Source: Nothophaeocryptopus gaeumannii (Eukaryota > Ascomycota > Dothideomycetes > Mycosphaerellales > Mycosphaerellaceae). Taken from it: 64,000 nucleotides of DNA. The notes under the pieces are model-generated. The model searched no databases, was not told the DNA's origin, and saw only the letters and a program-made list of their open reading frames with translations. This document shows, piece by piece, positions 43,880 to 55,401 of this stretch. Position 1 is the first letter of the stretch, and every line of letters begins with the position of its first letter. The stretch covers positions 1,984,001 to 2,048,000 of the forward strand of contig JASISA010000041.1 of NCBI GenBank assembly GCA_031771865.1, in the 5' to 3' direction. The position numbers and the translations under genes were made by a program.

Positions 43880-46800
43880 TCAGTCCACGAACGTGAAGAA
43901 CTCCGTGCCGAACTCCTTCTCGAACCATTCCTTGACACTCAGTTCTTCCTTCTCTTCCGTCTTCACCTCTTCAGCCTTAGTCTCAGGTCCAGGCTCAGGA
44001 TCATGCAAGCCAGCAACCTTCTCCAGAAACCCATTGTTCTCGAACAAACGCGGGCGAGACGACTCATCTTCTTCTTCAAGTCGAGTCGCCGAGCTCTTCA
44101 GCTTCTTCGGCGCAGGGAACGAGTCGTCATCATCATCGTCGTCATCAACATCCAAATTTGCATCGCTGGGATCGCGTTTTGGATTGCCGAGGCGTGGACG
44201 ATGTGGAAGTATCTGGTCCTTACCGGTGGTGTACTCGAAGGCAGCGTCAATGGTGTCTGTGCTTACACCCGTGACGAAAGTGTTATCTTTCTTCTGCTGC
44301 TTGGCGGGTCCATCGCCCAAGCCGCCGGTGACCATGGCCGTGTGAGCGTGGTTTCCAAAGGAGAGCCGGTCGTTATCGTCCTCATCATCGTTGCGGAAGG
44401 AAGACAAGTCGACGTGTCCATTGCCATTTGCAGTATCGATTATGTGGTCGTCAGCGAAGTCTTCGCCCAGGATGTCGAGCATTTCTTCGTCCTTGTTGTC
44501 ACAGGAGTCGAGCGTTGGTCTCATCGGACCCATCCTGGAGGAGGTAGACTGGGCAGGCCTGAAAAGTTCAGAATTGCTTGGAAAGTCCTCCGAGCCAAAA
44601 GGATCCGTTCCGAAGAAGTCCTCTTCAGTGTCATCCTTCATGGACGACTTGCGTGCCTGGGCGCTCTTGAATTTTGGCGCACCTTGGGTGCTGCTGAGAA
44701 GCGGTACCTTGGGCGTGTTGCTCTTAACGCTGTTGTGTAGTCTGTTGAGGTCTCGCGCCTCTCGTGAGCTGTCGACTTTGCGAGCAGGCGCCGTGGATGA
44801 GGGAGCTTTCGACGAAACCTTCGAGGTCGCATTTGACTTCGTCTTCGACTGCGTGAGACCAAGCTGTGTTTGGCGAGGTCCAGATTCCTCTTCTGTCTTT
44901 TTCGGCGCTTTCGGCTTAGGCGGCTTGGGCTTCTTCTCTAGCCCGTTCTTGCAGCAATCGTGCTTGCACTCTCGCTTGCAATGATGATTGCACGCCCACC
45001 TACCATTGGGCAATTGGCGAGGCTCATAGTCCTGAGTTGAGTCAGTGCGTTGTGCAACTGTCGACTTCTTGTTCGAAGTCTGCTTCTGATTGCCATCGTC
45101 GTCAAAGTCGTCAATGTTGGCGAACTCGCCACTGACCTCAGCAGCGGCTAGAGCAGCATCGTCGATACTCGCATCTCCAAATTCGTCATCATTGTCGTTT
45201 GCTCGGGGCGCGGCAGCGGCAGCCGCACGAAGCTTCGCTGTGTTGGGAGCGCGGACGTTGTCTGACAGCTTGTTCTTGGCTTCTTCGGCAGCCTTTGGTG
45301 CGGGAAACATGAAGGCCGGGATCTCTAGCTTGAGTGTCGCTGTACGTTGTGTACCTGCAATCTCGTCACACATCAATAAGCCTCTGACGGTCTGTCCCGG
45401 CGACGTGAGCAAGGCGCTGAAGAGGACCTCCTTTCCCCTGTTCAGCTTCTTGGCACTGATACGAGCGAAGTGAGCGGTCTTTCCACCTGAAGTGTCTGCG
45501 AGCAAGCACACGTATACAGCCTTGCGGTTGAAGGTTTCTGGAAGCTTTTCGTTCATGAAGCCAATGTCGGCTTTGACTTGTACTACGACGCCCTCGTCTT
45601 TCCTGATGACGGGCTCGCCAATTGACTTCAGCGAGACGCGTAGGCGAGGAAACATTCGCGCCGAATCTCGCATCTGGGTTCCCAAGGGTGGATTGCGGCT
45701 TAATGCTTGTTCGATGCGATACGGCTCGCTGTTCTCCAGCTCTTCCACTGAGTTGATTCCGGCAGCGACAAGCTTGCGAACCAGAACAGGGCCAAGACGC
45801 TCGAGCTGCTTCATGTGGAGTGGTGAGTCGTCCCATACTTGAGCGCCGAAGCTACGTGCTAGCATGAGTCCATTTCGAACCGACACTGAGTCTTCCAAGT
45901 AGAGTTGACAGTCGATGATGCATCGAATCAGGCGATGCACGTGCTGAAAGATGATGCCTCTGCAAGTGTTGAACTCGTTCCGGTGTTTGATATCTTCCGA
46001 AGTAAACTCCACCGCACCGAGTGTTGCTTGGATAACGAGCGATATCTTGAAGGCAGCCTTGTCGAGATCGCCAGGGATAGGGAACTTGATGCTCTGATTC
46101 TGGTTGAGCTGCTTGTAAATTGGTTTCTCCCCAACCCGAAAGCGGACTTCTTTGAACTCAGCTGCTTGTGCAACAGCTGACAAGATCTCCGAGATCTTGG
46201 AGCCTGGTCGAAGGGCAAGGAAGTGCTTCATGGTGTCGAATTTCACGTAGTATCGTGCCATGGCATCACCGAACTCTGTGCTCTGCAGCCTTCCAGCTCC
46301 GCGGATCAGGTCATGTTGCTCAAGCGCCGCGATGCCCTTTTGACAAATGTTGTCAAGTCGCTCGTCGAGGGTACGCCCAGGCTCATCGTTTCCAATTTTG
46401 TAGTGGTCAGGGTTGTCCTTCAGGCGCACATAGAGGAAGGTGCCAGCCAGCCACTTCTTGGCAGTATGAGCAGTGGTCACAGTACCTAAACCAATTTCGG
46501 CGTTGAGGTGATCGATGAGATTGAGATGTAAGCAACTCTCGAGGACCTCTTGACCCGATATCATCTTTTCGTAGAACTGAGTGCGCTGTACGCGGGTCAT
46601 GATAACCGCAATCGCGCTGTCGTCAAACTGTGGTCGACCGGCACGACCAAGCATTTGCATGATCTCAAGATCCGAGTACTCCTTGCAGCCGGTTGCTGGG
46701 CTCTGGTAAGTCACTGTTCCCTTGATAATGACCATGTGGCAAGGCAAATTGACGCCGACAGCGAGAGTGGATGTGCAGCAGATTACGTTGATGTCGCCTT

Positions 46801-48546
46801 TCAAGTAGCCCTGCTCGACTGCCACACGGTCCTCAGTTTGAAGACCAGCGTGATGGAATGCGACACCAGACGAGATGACATCTTTGAGGTCCTTGTCTCG
46901 AACATTGACAGGGTTGCGAGGAGCCGACCAGAAGCGATCACGGGGACCCTTTGGTTCCCACCAGTTGGACAAGAGCTTCGCGGTGTCGACACAAGCCTTC
47001 CTGGTGAAGCAGAACACCATCAGTGGCTTGCGCTGAGACCATTTGGAGATCACATTTGTGAGCTTGCCGTTGAGTACGTGCTCAAAGCCGAAGTCGTTGG
47101 CATTAGAAGCGTAGCCGCAAACATGCTTGACGAGTCGGACAGGCCGGAACTCTTCGCCAAATCTTTCACGGGGTGCCGGAATATGAGGATTGTTCGAATC
47201 CTTGCCAAGCCAGATAGCGATGTCTTGTCCATTTGGTACTGTGGCGCTCAATGCTATAAAGCGTACGTCTGAGCCCACCGACTTCATGCGTGATACGACA
47301 GCCTCAAGCGTAGCACCGCGGTCTTCCTTCAAGATGTGGACTTCGTCGATGAGGAACAGCTTCACCATCTGCATGAGCCTCTCGTGATCTTTCCACTTCC
47401 GCGTCATACTGTCCCACTTCTCAGGTGTCGTGACGATGATGCTGGCATGCTGCACATTGTGAAGCTGAGCATTATCGGTATCGCCTGTGAGTTCGGCAAC
47501 TTGCAAGCCCAAAGGCGCGAACTTTGCTTGCCAGTCGCGCTGACGCTCAGCGCAAAGTGATTTTGTTGGAGCCTGGTAGACGATCTTGAATGTGTCGCTA
47601 TTGTAGTAGTTGATCAACCGGCATATGGCAAGCTCCAACATTGCTGTCTTGCCGCTGCCAGTTGGAGAAGACACGACGAAGTTGTCGTTGGTCTTGTACA
47701 AGACGCTGAAGCATTTCGACTGCACAGCATTGAAAAGTGGAAACGGGAATACTGCTCGCAGTCGGTCTGACAGCTCGCGCGTCGACACGAGAGGGATTCC
47801 TTGTACGATGGGCGGACCAGGTGGGCCTGCATCGGTAGGTCGCTGCCGGCGCGTGAAGTCTGGCTGGAACTCCCCTCGGGCAGGGTCGATGTTTTCCTGC
47901 TGAGGTTCCTCATCCGGCTCGAATGCCTCAGCACCTCGCGAATGATGAGATTGATTTGGTGGGCGTGCTGACAGGTCGTGAACCTCACGAAGTGGCTGCC
48001 GCGCTTCTCGCTCACGCTCAAACGGTGCCGGTCGATGCTGTGGACGATTGAAACCCGGGCTGGAGTAGTGAAGTGGGCGCTCAGGAGACGTGCTCCGGAA
48101 CCTTGGCTGGGAGGGCTCGAAAGCGAACTGCGATAGATTCGGTCGCTGCGAGGGTACAGGCAGGTCGAAGCTGTCACGTGGGTTGACTATGGAGCGCGGA
48201 GGTAGAGAAAGTGTCGCACGATCCAAAGCAGCCTGTCCGTGTCGCGATGCGTGGTCTGGTGGCTGAAAACGCCCGTCTGGAATGGCTGTCAGCTGGGTCT
48301 TGGCGCTGGTTTCCAAAGATACATACTGGACTGATCAGACTCCTGCCAATCCATGAACTCTCCTTGCGGGTACAACTGGGTCTCCGCGTATGGACGGTGG
48401 TCGGAACGCTGCTGACCATACTCATCGTATCCGTCGTAGGCCGAGTATTCGGTGCTGCTGTCGTGGCGTGGCTCGTAAGGCGGGTCGATGTTGCGGGCAC
48501 CTTGCTCCAGCATGTCCAGCTGGTCGAAGATGCGCTGGTCCGCCAT
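43880..48546 (-). CDS. MER3: Meiotic ATP-dependent DNA helicase Mer3/HFM1
   Basis: Two exons, 48546-48327 and 48276-43880, over a 50-base intron (GTATGT...ATTCCAG with a CTGAC branch); 1538 residues. A disordered N-terminus precedes a superfamily 2 Ski2-like helicase: SSPTGSGKTA (Walker A lysine about 283), TGDTDN, TTPEKWD, IDEVHILKEDRG (DEVH at about 384), ALSATVPN, HHAGLQTEDR and MLGRAGRPQFDD (motif VI), then winged-helix and Sec63-type domains. A cysteine/histidine cluster, CNHHCKRECKHDCC, near the start of the tail is a likely zinc-binding site typical of fungal HFM1. The end is acidic and disordered (eight consecutive D). Known role: unwinds recombination intermediates to promote interfering crossovers in meiosis. 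Intact coding sequence suggests a retained sexual cycle. Confidence 0.94.
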
Positions 48547-48868
48547 CTTGCTCTCAACCTGCCGTCAAGACGAAGGCATGAAGACGAAGAGCAGAATAAG
48601 CTCTTCCAGGTCGGTTTGAAGGGAGACACGCTGCCAAGGCAGTCGCGATTGCTCCACTCTCACATGCGCGTGTCGCGAGGAAGGAGCACCACAACACCTC
48701 CCCAAACATGCAAGAGCATCGACTTACGGGTGTGGATGAGGAAACCACTCACGATCATATAGAGTATTCGTATGCCTTTTGTACGTTACATCATCTCATC
48801 GCGGGCCTGGTGTCCTCGCTTGGGTATCCAACGCCAAATGCATTCCAATCCATGCAATGCTCTTTTCA
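48547..48868. other. Intergenic region upstream of MER3
   Basis: About 320 bases between the MER3 start and the stop of the next minus-strand gene. It must contain the MER3 promoter. No element recognised. Confidence 0.5.
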
Positions 48869-50356
48869 TCATTGTTCTCGTTTCGTAAAACGCGTCTCGC
48901 TGCTCTTGACCCTGTAGTGCCGTCTCTCATTCATCGGCGTACCAGGCCTGCTGGTTGATAGTGCTTCTCGCATTGGATCTCTCAATGGCGACTTGCCTAT
49001 TGTCGCGACAGCCTCGAGATCAAAATAGGAAGGATCGTTCTTTTCGTACTGCGTCACGCTGATTGGGGGTGGTCGTTGTTTGTTGTCGTCTGAGGTCGTA
49101 TTGTAGAGGAATGTCGCAGTAAGTGTTGCTGCTGTTCCAAGCAGATACTTTGCTGTCGTTAGCTGCCGAACTGCACTATTTGGAGACTCGTCACTTACCA
49201 AAAGGGTGCCTGGGAACTCCAGGAACAGGGCACTGCCCACAAGAGTGATCACGGTCGAAATATTCGTGGCAAGGTTCTTCACCATGCTGTCGGTATAGTC
49301 CAGGGCGAGCGCCACGAGAATGCCTCCCACAGCTTGAAGACAAACGACGAGCCAAACGACCCAGTTGTACCCCGTGAAGAAGCCAGTCTTCGCGAGGTGC
49401 TCGCCGTCCTTGAAGAGCACCCCAAGGAACAGCGCTGGCCACATTGAATAGAACGCAAGCTGAACATTGCGTACCCAGATGGAGGCTCTCGCCTCTGTCT
49501 TGGACTTCAAGATGTTTTCCAAGTATGTCCCGGCAACTCCGGAGATGATGCACGCGATCACGGCTGCCGCGAGGCCCACAGAGACATTGATCTGAGGATT
49601 AGCCGCATTGACATCTTCATCAATGCCCTCGTATGTAGCCGATCGCTTGCTCAGCTGGCCTGCAGCTGCGTTGCCTTCATCGGCCATCTGCCAGATGCTC
49701 CTTGGCGAATGGAATGCGCCGTCTCGCAGGTCCTGAATCGAAAGTGGTCTCCCTTGCTGCGATACAGAGGACAGCTGCACAATTGAAATCCCAACCGCCA
49801 TCCCACACAAGCTCATCCATTTCTTAGTATTTGGGATTCTGGCCAGAAGTATGATGGCGAACATCGCCGTGCTGACGACCTTCAATTGGTAGGTGAGGGA
49901 AAGTGTTGCAGCATCCAAGTTGCTCGCTGCCACATATTGCAGTGTATTCTGTGCCAGGTAGAGGATCGCAGGAATAGCCAGCTTCCAACTGTCTCCCGTA
50001 AACACTGCTTTTGACAAGGCGCTCGAGAGCTCGCCGATGGATGTTGTGTCGGGGGTCTGCGGACTTGTTGCGATCTCGTATAGTGACATCGAGAGGAAGA
50101 AGGAGAACTTGACGACTTCGGCGAGAAAGACGGCGGTCGAAGCGAAGTAACGGTCGCCGCTAACCAAGGGCATGATCCGCGAGTATCGCAGCAGGAGTAT
50201 AAGCGCAGCATTCTGAACGGCAAGCTACGTCTGGATCAGCTCATTGCGTGTCACAACTCCCCATGATCCCGTTACTCAACCTACAGCGATCAAAAGAACT
50301 TGCTTCGTAGGAATGCCTCCCAGGCTGGCCTGTCTGCGGTTCGATTCGGCGCCCAT
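48869..50356 (-). CDS. Golgi nucleotide-sugar (UDP-galactose type) transporter
   Basis: Two exons, 50356-50285 and 50224-48869, over a 60-base intron (GTAGGT...ACGTAG). The join reads GGIPTKQVLLIA-LAVQNAALILLL, giving 475 residues with the conserved first membrane helix. About ten membrane helices follow, with family signatures YVAASNLDAATLSLTYQLKV, AGTYLENILKS, IWVRNVQLAFYS and KNLATNISTVITLVGSALF, as in SLC35A/Gms1 proteins. A 45-residue hydrophilic loop (around IDEDVNAANPQ) and a 75-residue cytosolic tail are longer than in the core family. Known role: exchange of a UDP-sugar for UMP into the Golgi lumen. UDP-galactose is the usual substrate of the closest group, but UDP-GlcNAc cannot be excluded. 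Without the first exon the protein would lack helix 1. Confidence 0.9.
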
Positions 50357-51335
50357 AGTTGTAGATTTTGATCAGGAGAATGGTCGCCTTTAGGGTATGC
50401 TTCAGAATGCGAAGACGCCGCGCCAGGTCCCGCTTGTGTAGAACAAGGAGCAAGAGCTTTAAGAGAGTGTCGTCTGACCTAAGTCTGGGCTTGCCAGCAA
50501 AGGAATGTCTTGGAGCACCTGACCAAGTTCTGAGAGAAGTTCAGGGCGGAGCGGAGTAGGAACGTTTAGCTTCCAAGCCACACACACCGCGTTCGCGACG
50601 TGAACCCTTCTCAGGGGGGTCCTGCATTCGGATCTGGGTTTGATGCAGGTTTTAATCAATACATGACGGCTTGGCGAGCGACTGTAGCTGTCTTCGCGAC
50701 ATGATCGCCATCTACATGCTACTTGGCGCGAGTGTATAGCCTCCTACTTCACCATGTCATGGATTCTGTCCCCTTTGATGCACGGAAGGCGGCAGCAAGT
50801 CCTGCCTCACTGAATGTACTAGTTGCGTCCGCGGCGTGAGCTGTCCTCCGATGCCGCCGCGGTATGACGGAAGGGCAGCAATCGGACACCGTCTTACCCC
50901 AGCGAGTACGCCTCACTACGCATCTCTCTCCACGGCGTATCGTGTCCTACGTCTTCCTGCCTCCCGTGGTTCTGTACAAAGCGTGGAATCCAGCAATTCA
51001 TGCAAGTACACAACACGCAAGTGCATAACACGCATGAAGCCGCAGACCGCCGGACCAGAACGTGGCACGGACAACACGCGTGGTGGTCATAATTGCCCTG
51101 GTCGCTGAGCCAGTAAGGTGCCGGATCGAGTTTGGTCTGCAGAAGAATGTGGCAGGTACAGAGCGCTCTCCATCCTTCGTTTGCATATCACAATGCTGCC
51201 TGACAAAGACGAAACGAGGCATTGCTTTTGCTCTGCCAAGATTTTGTCAAGTCCATCTCCTACTCTTATTGCTGAAACGTTTCTCCTACCTACAATCACC
51301 ATCAACTGCCCGAGAACTCACCCCCACCTATCATC
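50357..51335. promoter_or_regulatory. Divergent promoter region: transporter and aminotransferase
   Basis: About 980 bases between start codons on opposite strands. A pyrimidine-rich stretch (tcctactcttattgctg region, about 51258-51330) precedes the aminotransferase ATG, as is common before fungal start sites. Nothing more specific seen. Confidence 0.45.
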
Positions 51336-52928
51336 ATGGCTTCGCTCGCACACCGCGTTCCAGGCAATGCCGATGGCCCCAGCGAGCCAAAGCAACAGCC
51401 TACTCGGCGTTTCTCCACGAATCGCCCACCTACCAAAGATGGTAAGCAGCCAAGCAGTCCTAAGCCTGTGGCAGTGGACTAGATTCCAGCTGCGAGATCA
51501 AGTGAATGTTTTTGGGAACGGAAGCCATGGCATACGCAATCGTACTCATGCTGACTCGGACAACGTACAGAGCTCAACTCCGCGATTCATATGCAATTCC
51601 GCTTGGCCCATGAAGGACACAAGCCGCATGCTGGACTGGACCCATCTCGTGCTTCCACTGGCGTAGTCTGGACGACCGAGAGAGCATACGAGTATGGCTT
51701 CGGCGAGGACCCATCCTCCTGGGCCAATCTTGGTCAAGGTGCACCAGAAGTTGACGATGAGATTGAAGGCTGCTTTAAAAGGCCCGAGACCATCAACGTC
51801 TCCATGACCGGACGTGAGTATGGACCAACAGCTGGTATCAAGCCTCTCCGTCACGCCGTTGCGAATTTGTACAACGAGCACCACCGCAAAGGCAAAGAAT
51901 CCAAGTACACCTGGGAGAACGTCTGCATCGTACCAGGAGGACGAGCAGGTCTCATCCGAATCGCCGCCATCCTCGGAAATGCCTACCTAGGCTTCTTCAT
52001 TCCGGATTACACTGCCTACAACGAGATGTTGTCGCTCTTTAGAAACTTCGCAGTCATCCCTATCCCCCTAAACAAAGGCGACGGCTACCAAATCCACCCA
52101 GACAAAATCGAAGACGAGATTTCCAGAGGGACCTCAGTCATTCTGACCTCCAACCCACGCAACCCAACTGGCAAAATGGTCTCTCCCACCGAACTCGCCA
52201 AAATCCAGGACATATGCCGTGACCGCGCCACCCTCGTCATGGACGAATTCTACTCGGGATACAATTACACAACCAATTGCGACGGAACTGTCATCTCCGC
52301 CGCCGACAACATCGACAACGTAGACGAAGACGGCGTCCTCATCATCGACGGCCTCACCAAACGTTTTCGTCTCCCCGGTTGGCGTGTCGCCTGGATCTTA
52401 GGACCCAAAGAATTCGTCAAAGCCCTAGGTTCTTGCGGTTCGTATCTCGATGGAGGAACAAACGTCCCGTTCCAAGAAGCTGCGGTTTCTATGCTTGACC
52501 CTCCGAGAGTGAAGCATGAAATGGCCGCTTTGCAGAGGCATTTTCGGGAGAAGAGGGACTATGTTGTTGGGAGACTTACAAAGATGGGATTCAAACTCGA
52601 CTACACTCCTGACAGCACTTTCTACCTCTGGTTGAACCTCGAACACCTGCCTCAGAGTATCAACGACGGCTTAAACTTCTTCCAAGCATGCCTCAAAGAG
52701 AAGGTTATTGTGGTCCCGGGGATATTTTTTGATTTGAACCCGGCGAGGAGGAGGGATTTGTTCGATAGTCCTTGTCATCATTTTGTTAGGGTGTCGTATG
52801 GGCCGACTATGAAGGTTTTGGAGGCCGGGATGGATGGGTTTGAGAGGATTCTGAAAAAGTTTGGGTGTCATCCAGAGGTTTCTAATGAGGAGGCTGTGGA
52901 GGAGGTGCAGAGTCCTACGTCGATTTGA
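51336..52928 (+). CDS. PLP-dependent class I/II aminotransferase
   Basis: Two exons, 51336-51441 and 51571-52928, over a 129-base GTAAGC...GTACAG intron; 487 residues starting MASLAHRVPGNADG. Fold type I motifs in order: NLGQGAPEVD, REYGPTAGIKPLR, VPGGRAGLIR, PDYTAYNEM, SNPRNPTGK, VMDEFYSGYNY (cofactor aspartate/tyrosine), GLTKRFRLPGWR with the Schiff-base lysine at about 299, and FVRVSYG with the substrate-carboxylate arginine. It should move an amino group between an amino acid and a 2-oxoacid. The TKRFRLPGWR form resembles aromatic/kynurenine or ACC-synthase-like branches, but the substrate cannot be fixed. The first 40 residues are disordered and basic; a weak organelle signal is possible. 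All catalytic residues are present. Confidence 0.9.
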
Positions 52929-53073
52929 GGGGGTTTTGGTCGTGGGGGTTGATTGAGGGATGCGCTGGGAGGGGTTGGGAGAGGTTGATGGTGAGGGGAA
53001 GGCGTTTGGGACTGTGAGAATTGGTATGTAGATTACGTAGAGTATGAGTATGTGCAATGACCCTGATCTATGT

Positions 53074-54360
53074 TCAGTTCCTTTTCAGTATGAACTGCAA
53101 ATACCCGCCCTCCCAGCCTCTAAAGAGACTATACGGCACTGCTGGAAGTCGAAAGAGTCCAATCTGTCGAAGGCATTCGGCGAGGATTGGCACCGAGATG
53201 CTGAACCAGTACAGCGTCCACAATCCAGTTACGATACACCTGATCCAGAAACCAGTACCTCGCTGCCAGACCTCCTTACCAGTAATGCGGATGATGAGGC
53301 GGGCGACAGAGGCTTCGATTGCCAAGGCGATGGGCTGAATGGCGAAGAAGACGATCATGAGTTTCTTGAGCGTGTCCAAAGAGACAGTCGTATTGAGTGG
53401 CTCTGGAGGAATGACCCCAACATGCATAATTCCACTCAGCATGAAGGCCATTGTCGTGACCACGATGTATTTACTCAGAGAGTGAGGCTCCAACCGCAGT
53501 AGATCAGCCAAAGCGAATCCTGGCTCAGATACTGGCACACGTAGGAAATGGTGCCAGAATTTTCCCCAGAAACCTTTGACGCCGTAGAGAAAGATGCTCG
53601 CGGGTGAGCCGAAGACTGTGTTATGTTTGTGTGGAGCCCATGTGTCGTCGAGGATTCCGAGGAGGTTCAAGAGCATGTACAAGCATGCGACTACATCGCC
53701 TATTGAGTCGATGCCGCCCCAGCAGCCTCCGAGGAGTACGACTGTTCGCCAGAATCGGCATGGAACGTATCGCAATGGCGCCAAGATCGGCATGTGCGTT
53801 GGGAGTGCATCGTCAAAAGGGACTGCTAGGTCGTTGAAGTAGGGGTCCACAGCTCCGTACGTGCATACCAGATCGAGGATGAGATAGGAGAAGCAGAAGT
53901 GGCCGAGAGTCCAAATAGCCCATTCTCTGCGAGTCCTGTAAAGACGAGGCGTGGGTGGCTGCAGCTTGTCGTGGCGGAGAACTCCAGTCTTCACGTAGTT
54001 TAATCTGGACGACTGAAGAATCGTGGCAGTCCAAGCGACTCTAGCCGGGAGGTCTTTGATGGCAAGCGATGGTTGTGGTCGCTCTGTGCCATCCGCTGAT
54101 AGCAACTTGAAGTTGCGCGCGTCGTTGAGCAGTAGGAGGTAGGCGGCCCAGAGTAAGAGATACACCGACACCACATCGAATGTGCCCATTTCTTGCCATG
54201 TCCAGCGCAATAACGTTGCGAGTACCAGGAAGAAGGGTACGAGTAAGATTTTTCGAGAAATCGGCGATAGTATCGCGAAGAACATGGCCAGGAAAGGAAG
54301 AGCATAGAGTCCGCTCTGGGCTCCTGGAGATATATGTGTCGTGATGTATTTGTGGTCCAT
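53074..54360 (-). CDS. Wax-synthase-like membrane O-acyltransferase
   Basis: Intronless, 428 residues from ATG (MDHKYITTHISPG). At least eight hydrophobic spans. The C-terminal half carries FWGKFWHHFLRVP and SGIMHVG, the latter with the conserved membrane-embedded histidine of the MBOAT/wax synthase fold, preceded by LGILDDTW. Fungal members transfer acyl groups to alcohols or terpenoid and polyketide scaffolds; the substrate here is unknown. The protein is probably in the ER membrane. Its 3' end is 145 bases from the convergent aminotransferase stop. No biosynthetic core gene is nearby, so a role in a cluster is not supported. Confidence 0.85.
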   Translation of the reverse strand: MDHKYITTHISPGAQSGLYALPFLAMFFAILSPISRKILLVPFFLVLATLLRWTWQEMGTFDVVSVYLLLWAAYLLLLNDARNFKLLSADGTERPQPSLAIKDLPARVAWTATILQSSRLNYVKTGVLRHDKLQPPTPRLYRTRREWAIWTLGHFCFSYLILDLVCTYGAVDPYFNDLAVPFDDALPTHMPILAPLRYVPCRFWRTVVLLGGCWGGIDSIGDVVACLYMLLNLLGILDDTWAPHKHNTVFGSPASIFLYGVKGFWGKFWHHFLRVPVSEPGFALADLLRLEPHSLSKYIVVTTMAFMLSGIMHVGVIPPEPLNTTVSLDTLKKLMIVFFAIQPIALAIEASVARLIIRITGKEVWQRGTGFWIRCIVTGLWTLYWFSISVPILAECLRQIGLFRLPAVPYSLFRGWEGGYLQFILKRN

Positions 54361-55401
54361 CGTCCTCTTCGCCGTTCAATGCATATGCGAAGGGGTTGGA
54401 TCGCGTCAAGTCCGGTTTCTCGCGTCTGGTCTGGAGTCATGAGGTGCAGAGGTCGAAGATGTGGGACAGGTGTCTGGTCGAACCTGCCTGCAAGGGTGAA
54501 GAACAGGGAGAGTGAGAGGACTTGGCAACGAATGAACAGGAATCGCAAACTTCACGATGCTCATCTCGCTCTCGCGCCGATTATGCGCCTCGTATGCTGC
54601 TCCCGTGATCTTGGACAAGAATTCTCTCCGGCCTCAGGCGCACTTTGATTACCTAGGGCATGGAGTTCCACAACCGGGAGGGACAGTGTCCGAGACCCAG
54701 GACCGGGGTGGAAGGGCATCTTTATGAAGAGTCATGTCTCTCAGACGAAGACGGGTCGGGCGTAGATTTCTGAACAAAGGATGACCGCCGATACAGTCGG
54801 CATGAAGGTGACTTTGTAAAGAGAAGATGGGAGAAAGTGATGTTGGAGTTTCGACTGCCCTTGAGTCATGCCATTTCGACAGGGGCAAGTCGAAGCGAGG
54901 CGCGCTATGCTATTTTGGGAGTCGGCGATGACATGACCTTTCGCTTCGGCCGAGGGCTCTTCGCATCGACTCCAACATCACTCACACCTGCGTCTCCACC
55001 CATGGATGTATTTTCACAGCCACTCAACGATCACGATGAGTGGTATATCGCCATGTCGGGAAAGAGCCATTGGGCCTGATATATTTCACGGGGAAGGAGC
55101 GACTTCTCCACTCAGCCAGCGCGGCCTCTCCAGCAATGCATCTACCTTTTGACCACAAGAATGATCGAGAGGAGTCGCGCGGGCTCCAGATGTCTCTCAC
55201 TGTAGGTGTCAACCCCCGGAATCTTTCACACCTTCTCACTTTCACACGTGCCTTCCATTCACATTCGGCGTCTGCCTGAGGACCGACGCGTCTTCCTTTC
55301 TTTTCCCGAACTTTGAATTTCGAGCACCATCTTCGCGAGTCCAACACTGGACTACCGAATCTCTAGACTCTCCGCGCTGAACGGAAGCATCACCATCGAT
55401 C
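54361..55401. other. Divergent promoter region: acyltransferase and 2EXR-like gene
   Basis: About 1 kb between start codons on opposite strands. A pyrimidine-rich stretch at about 55270-55330 leads to the plus-strand gene. No gene seen. Confidence 0.5.
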
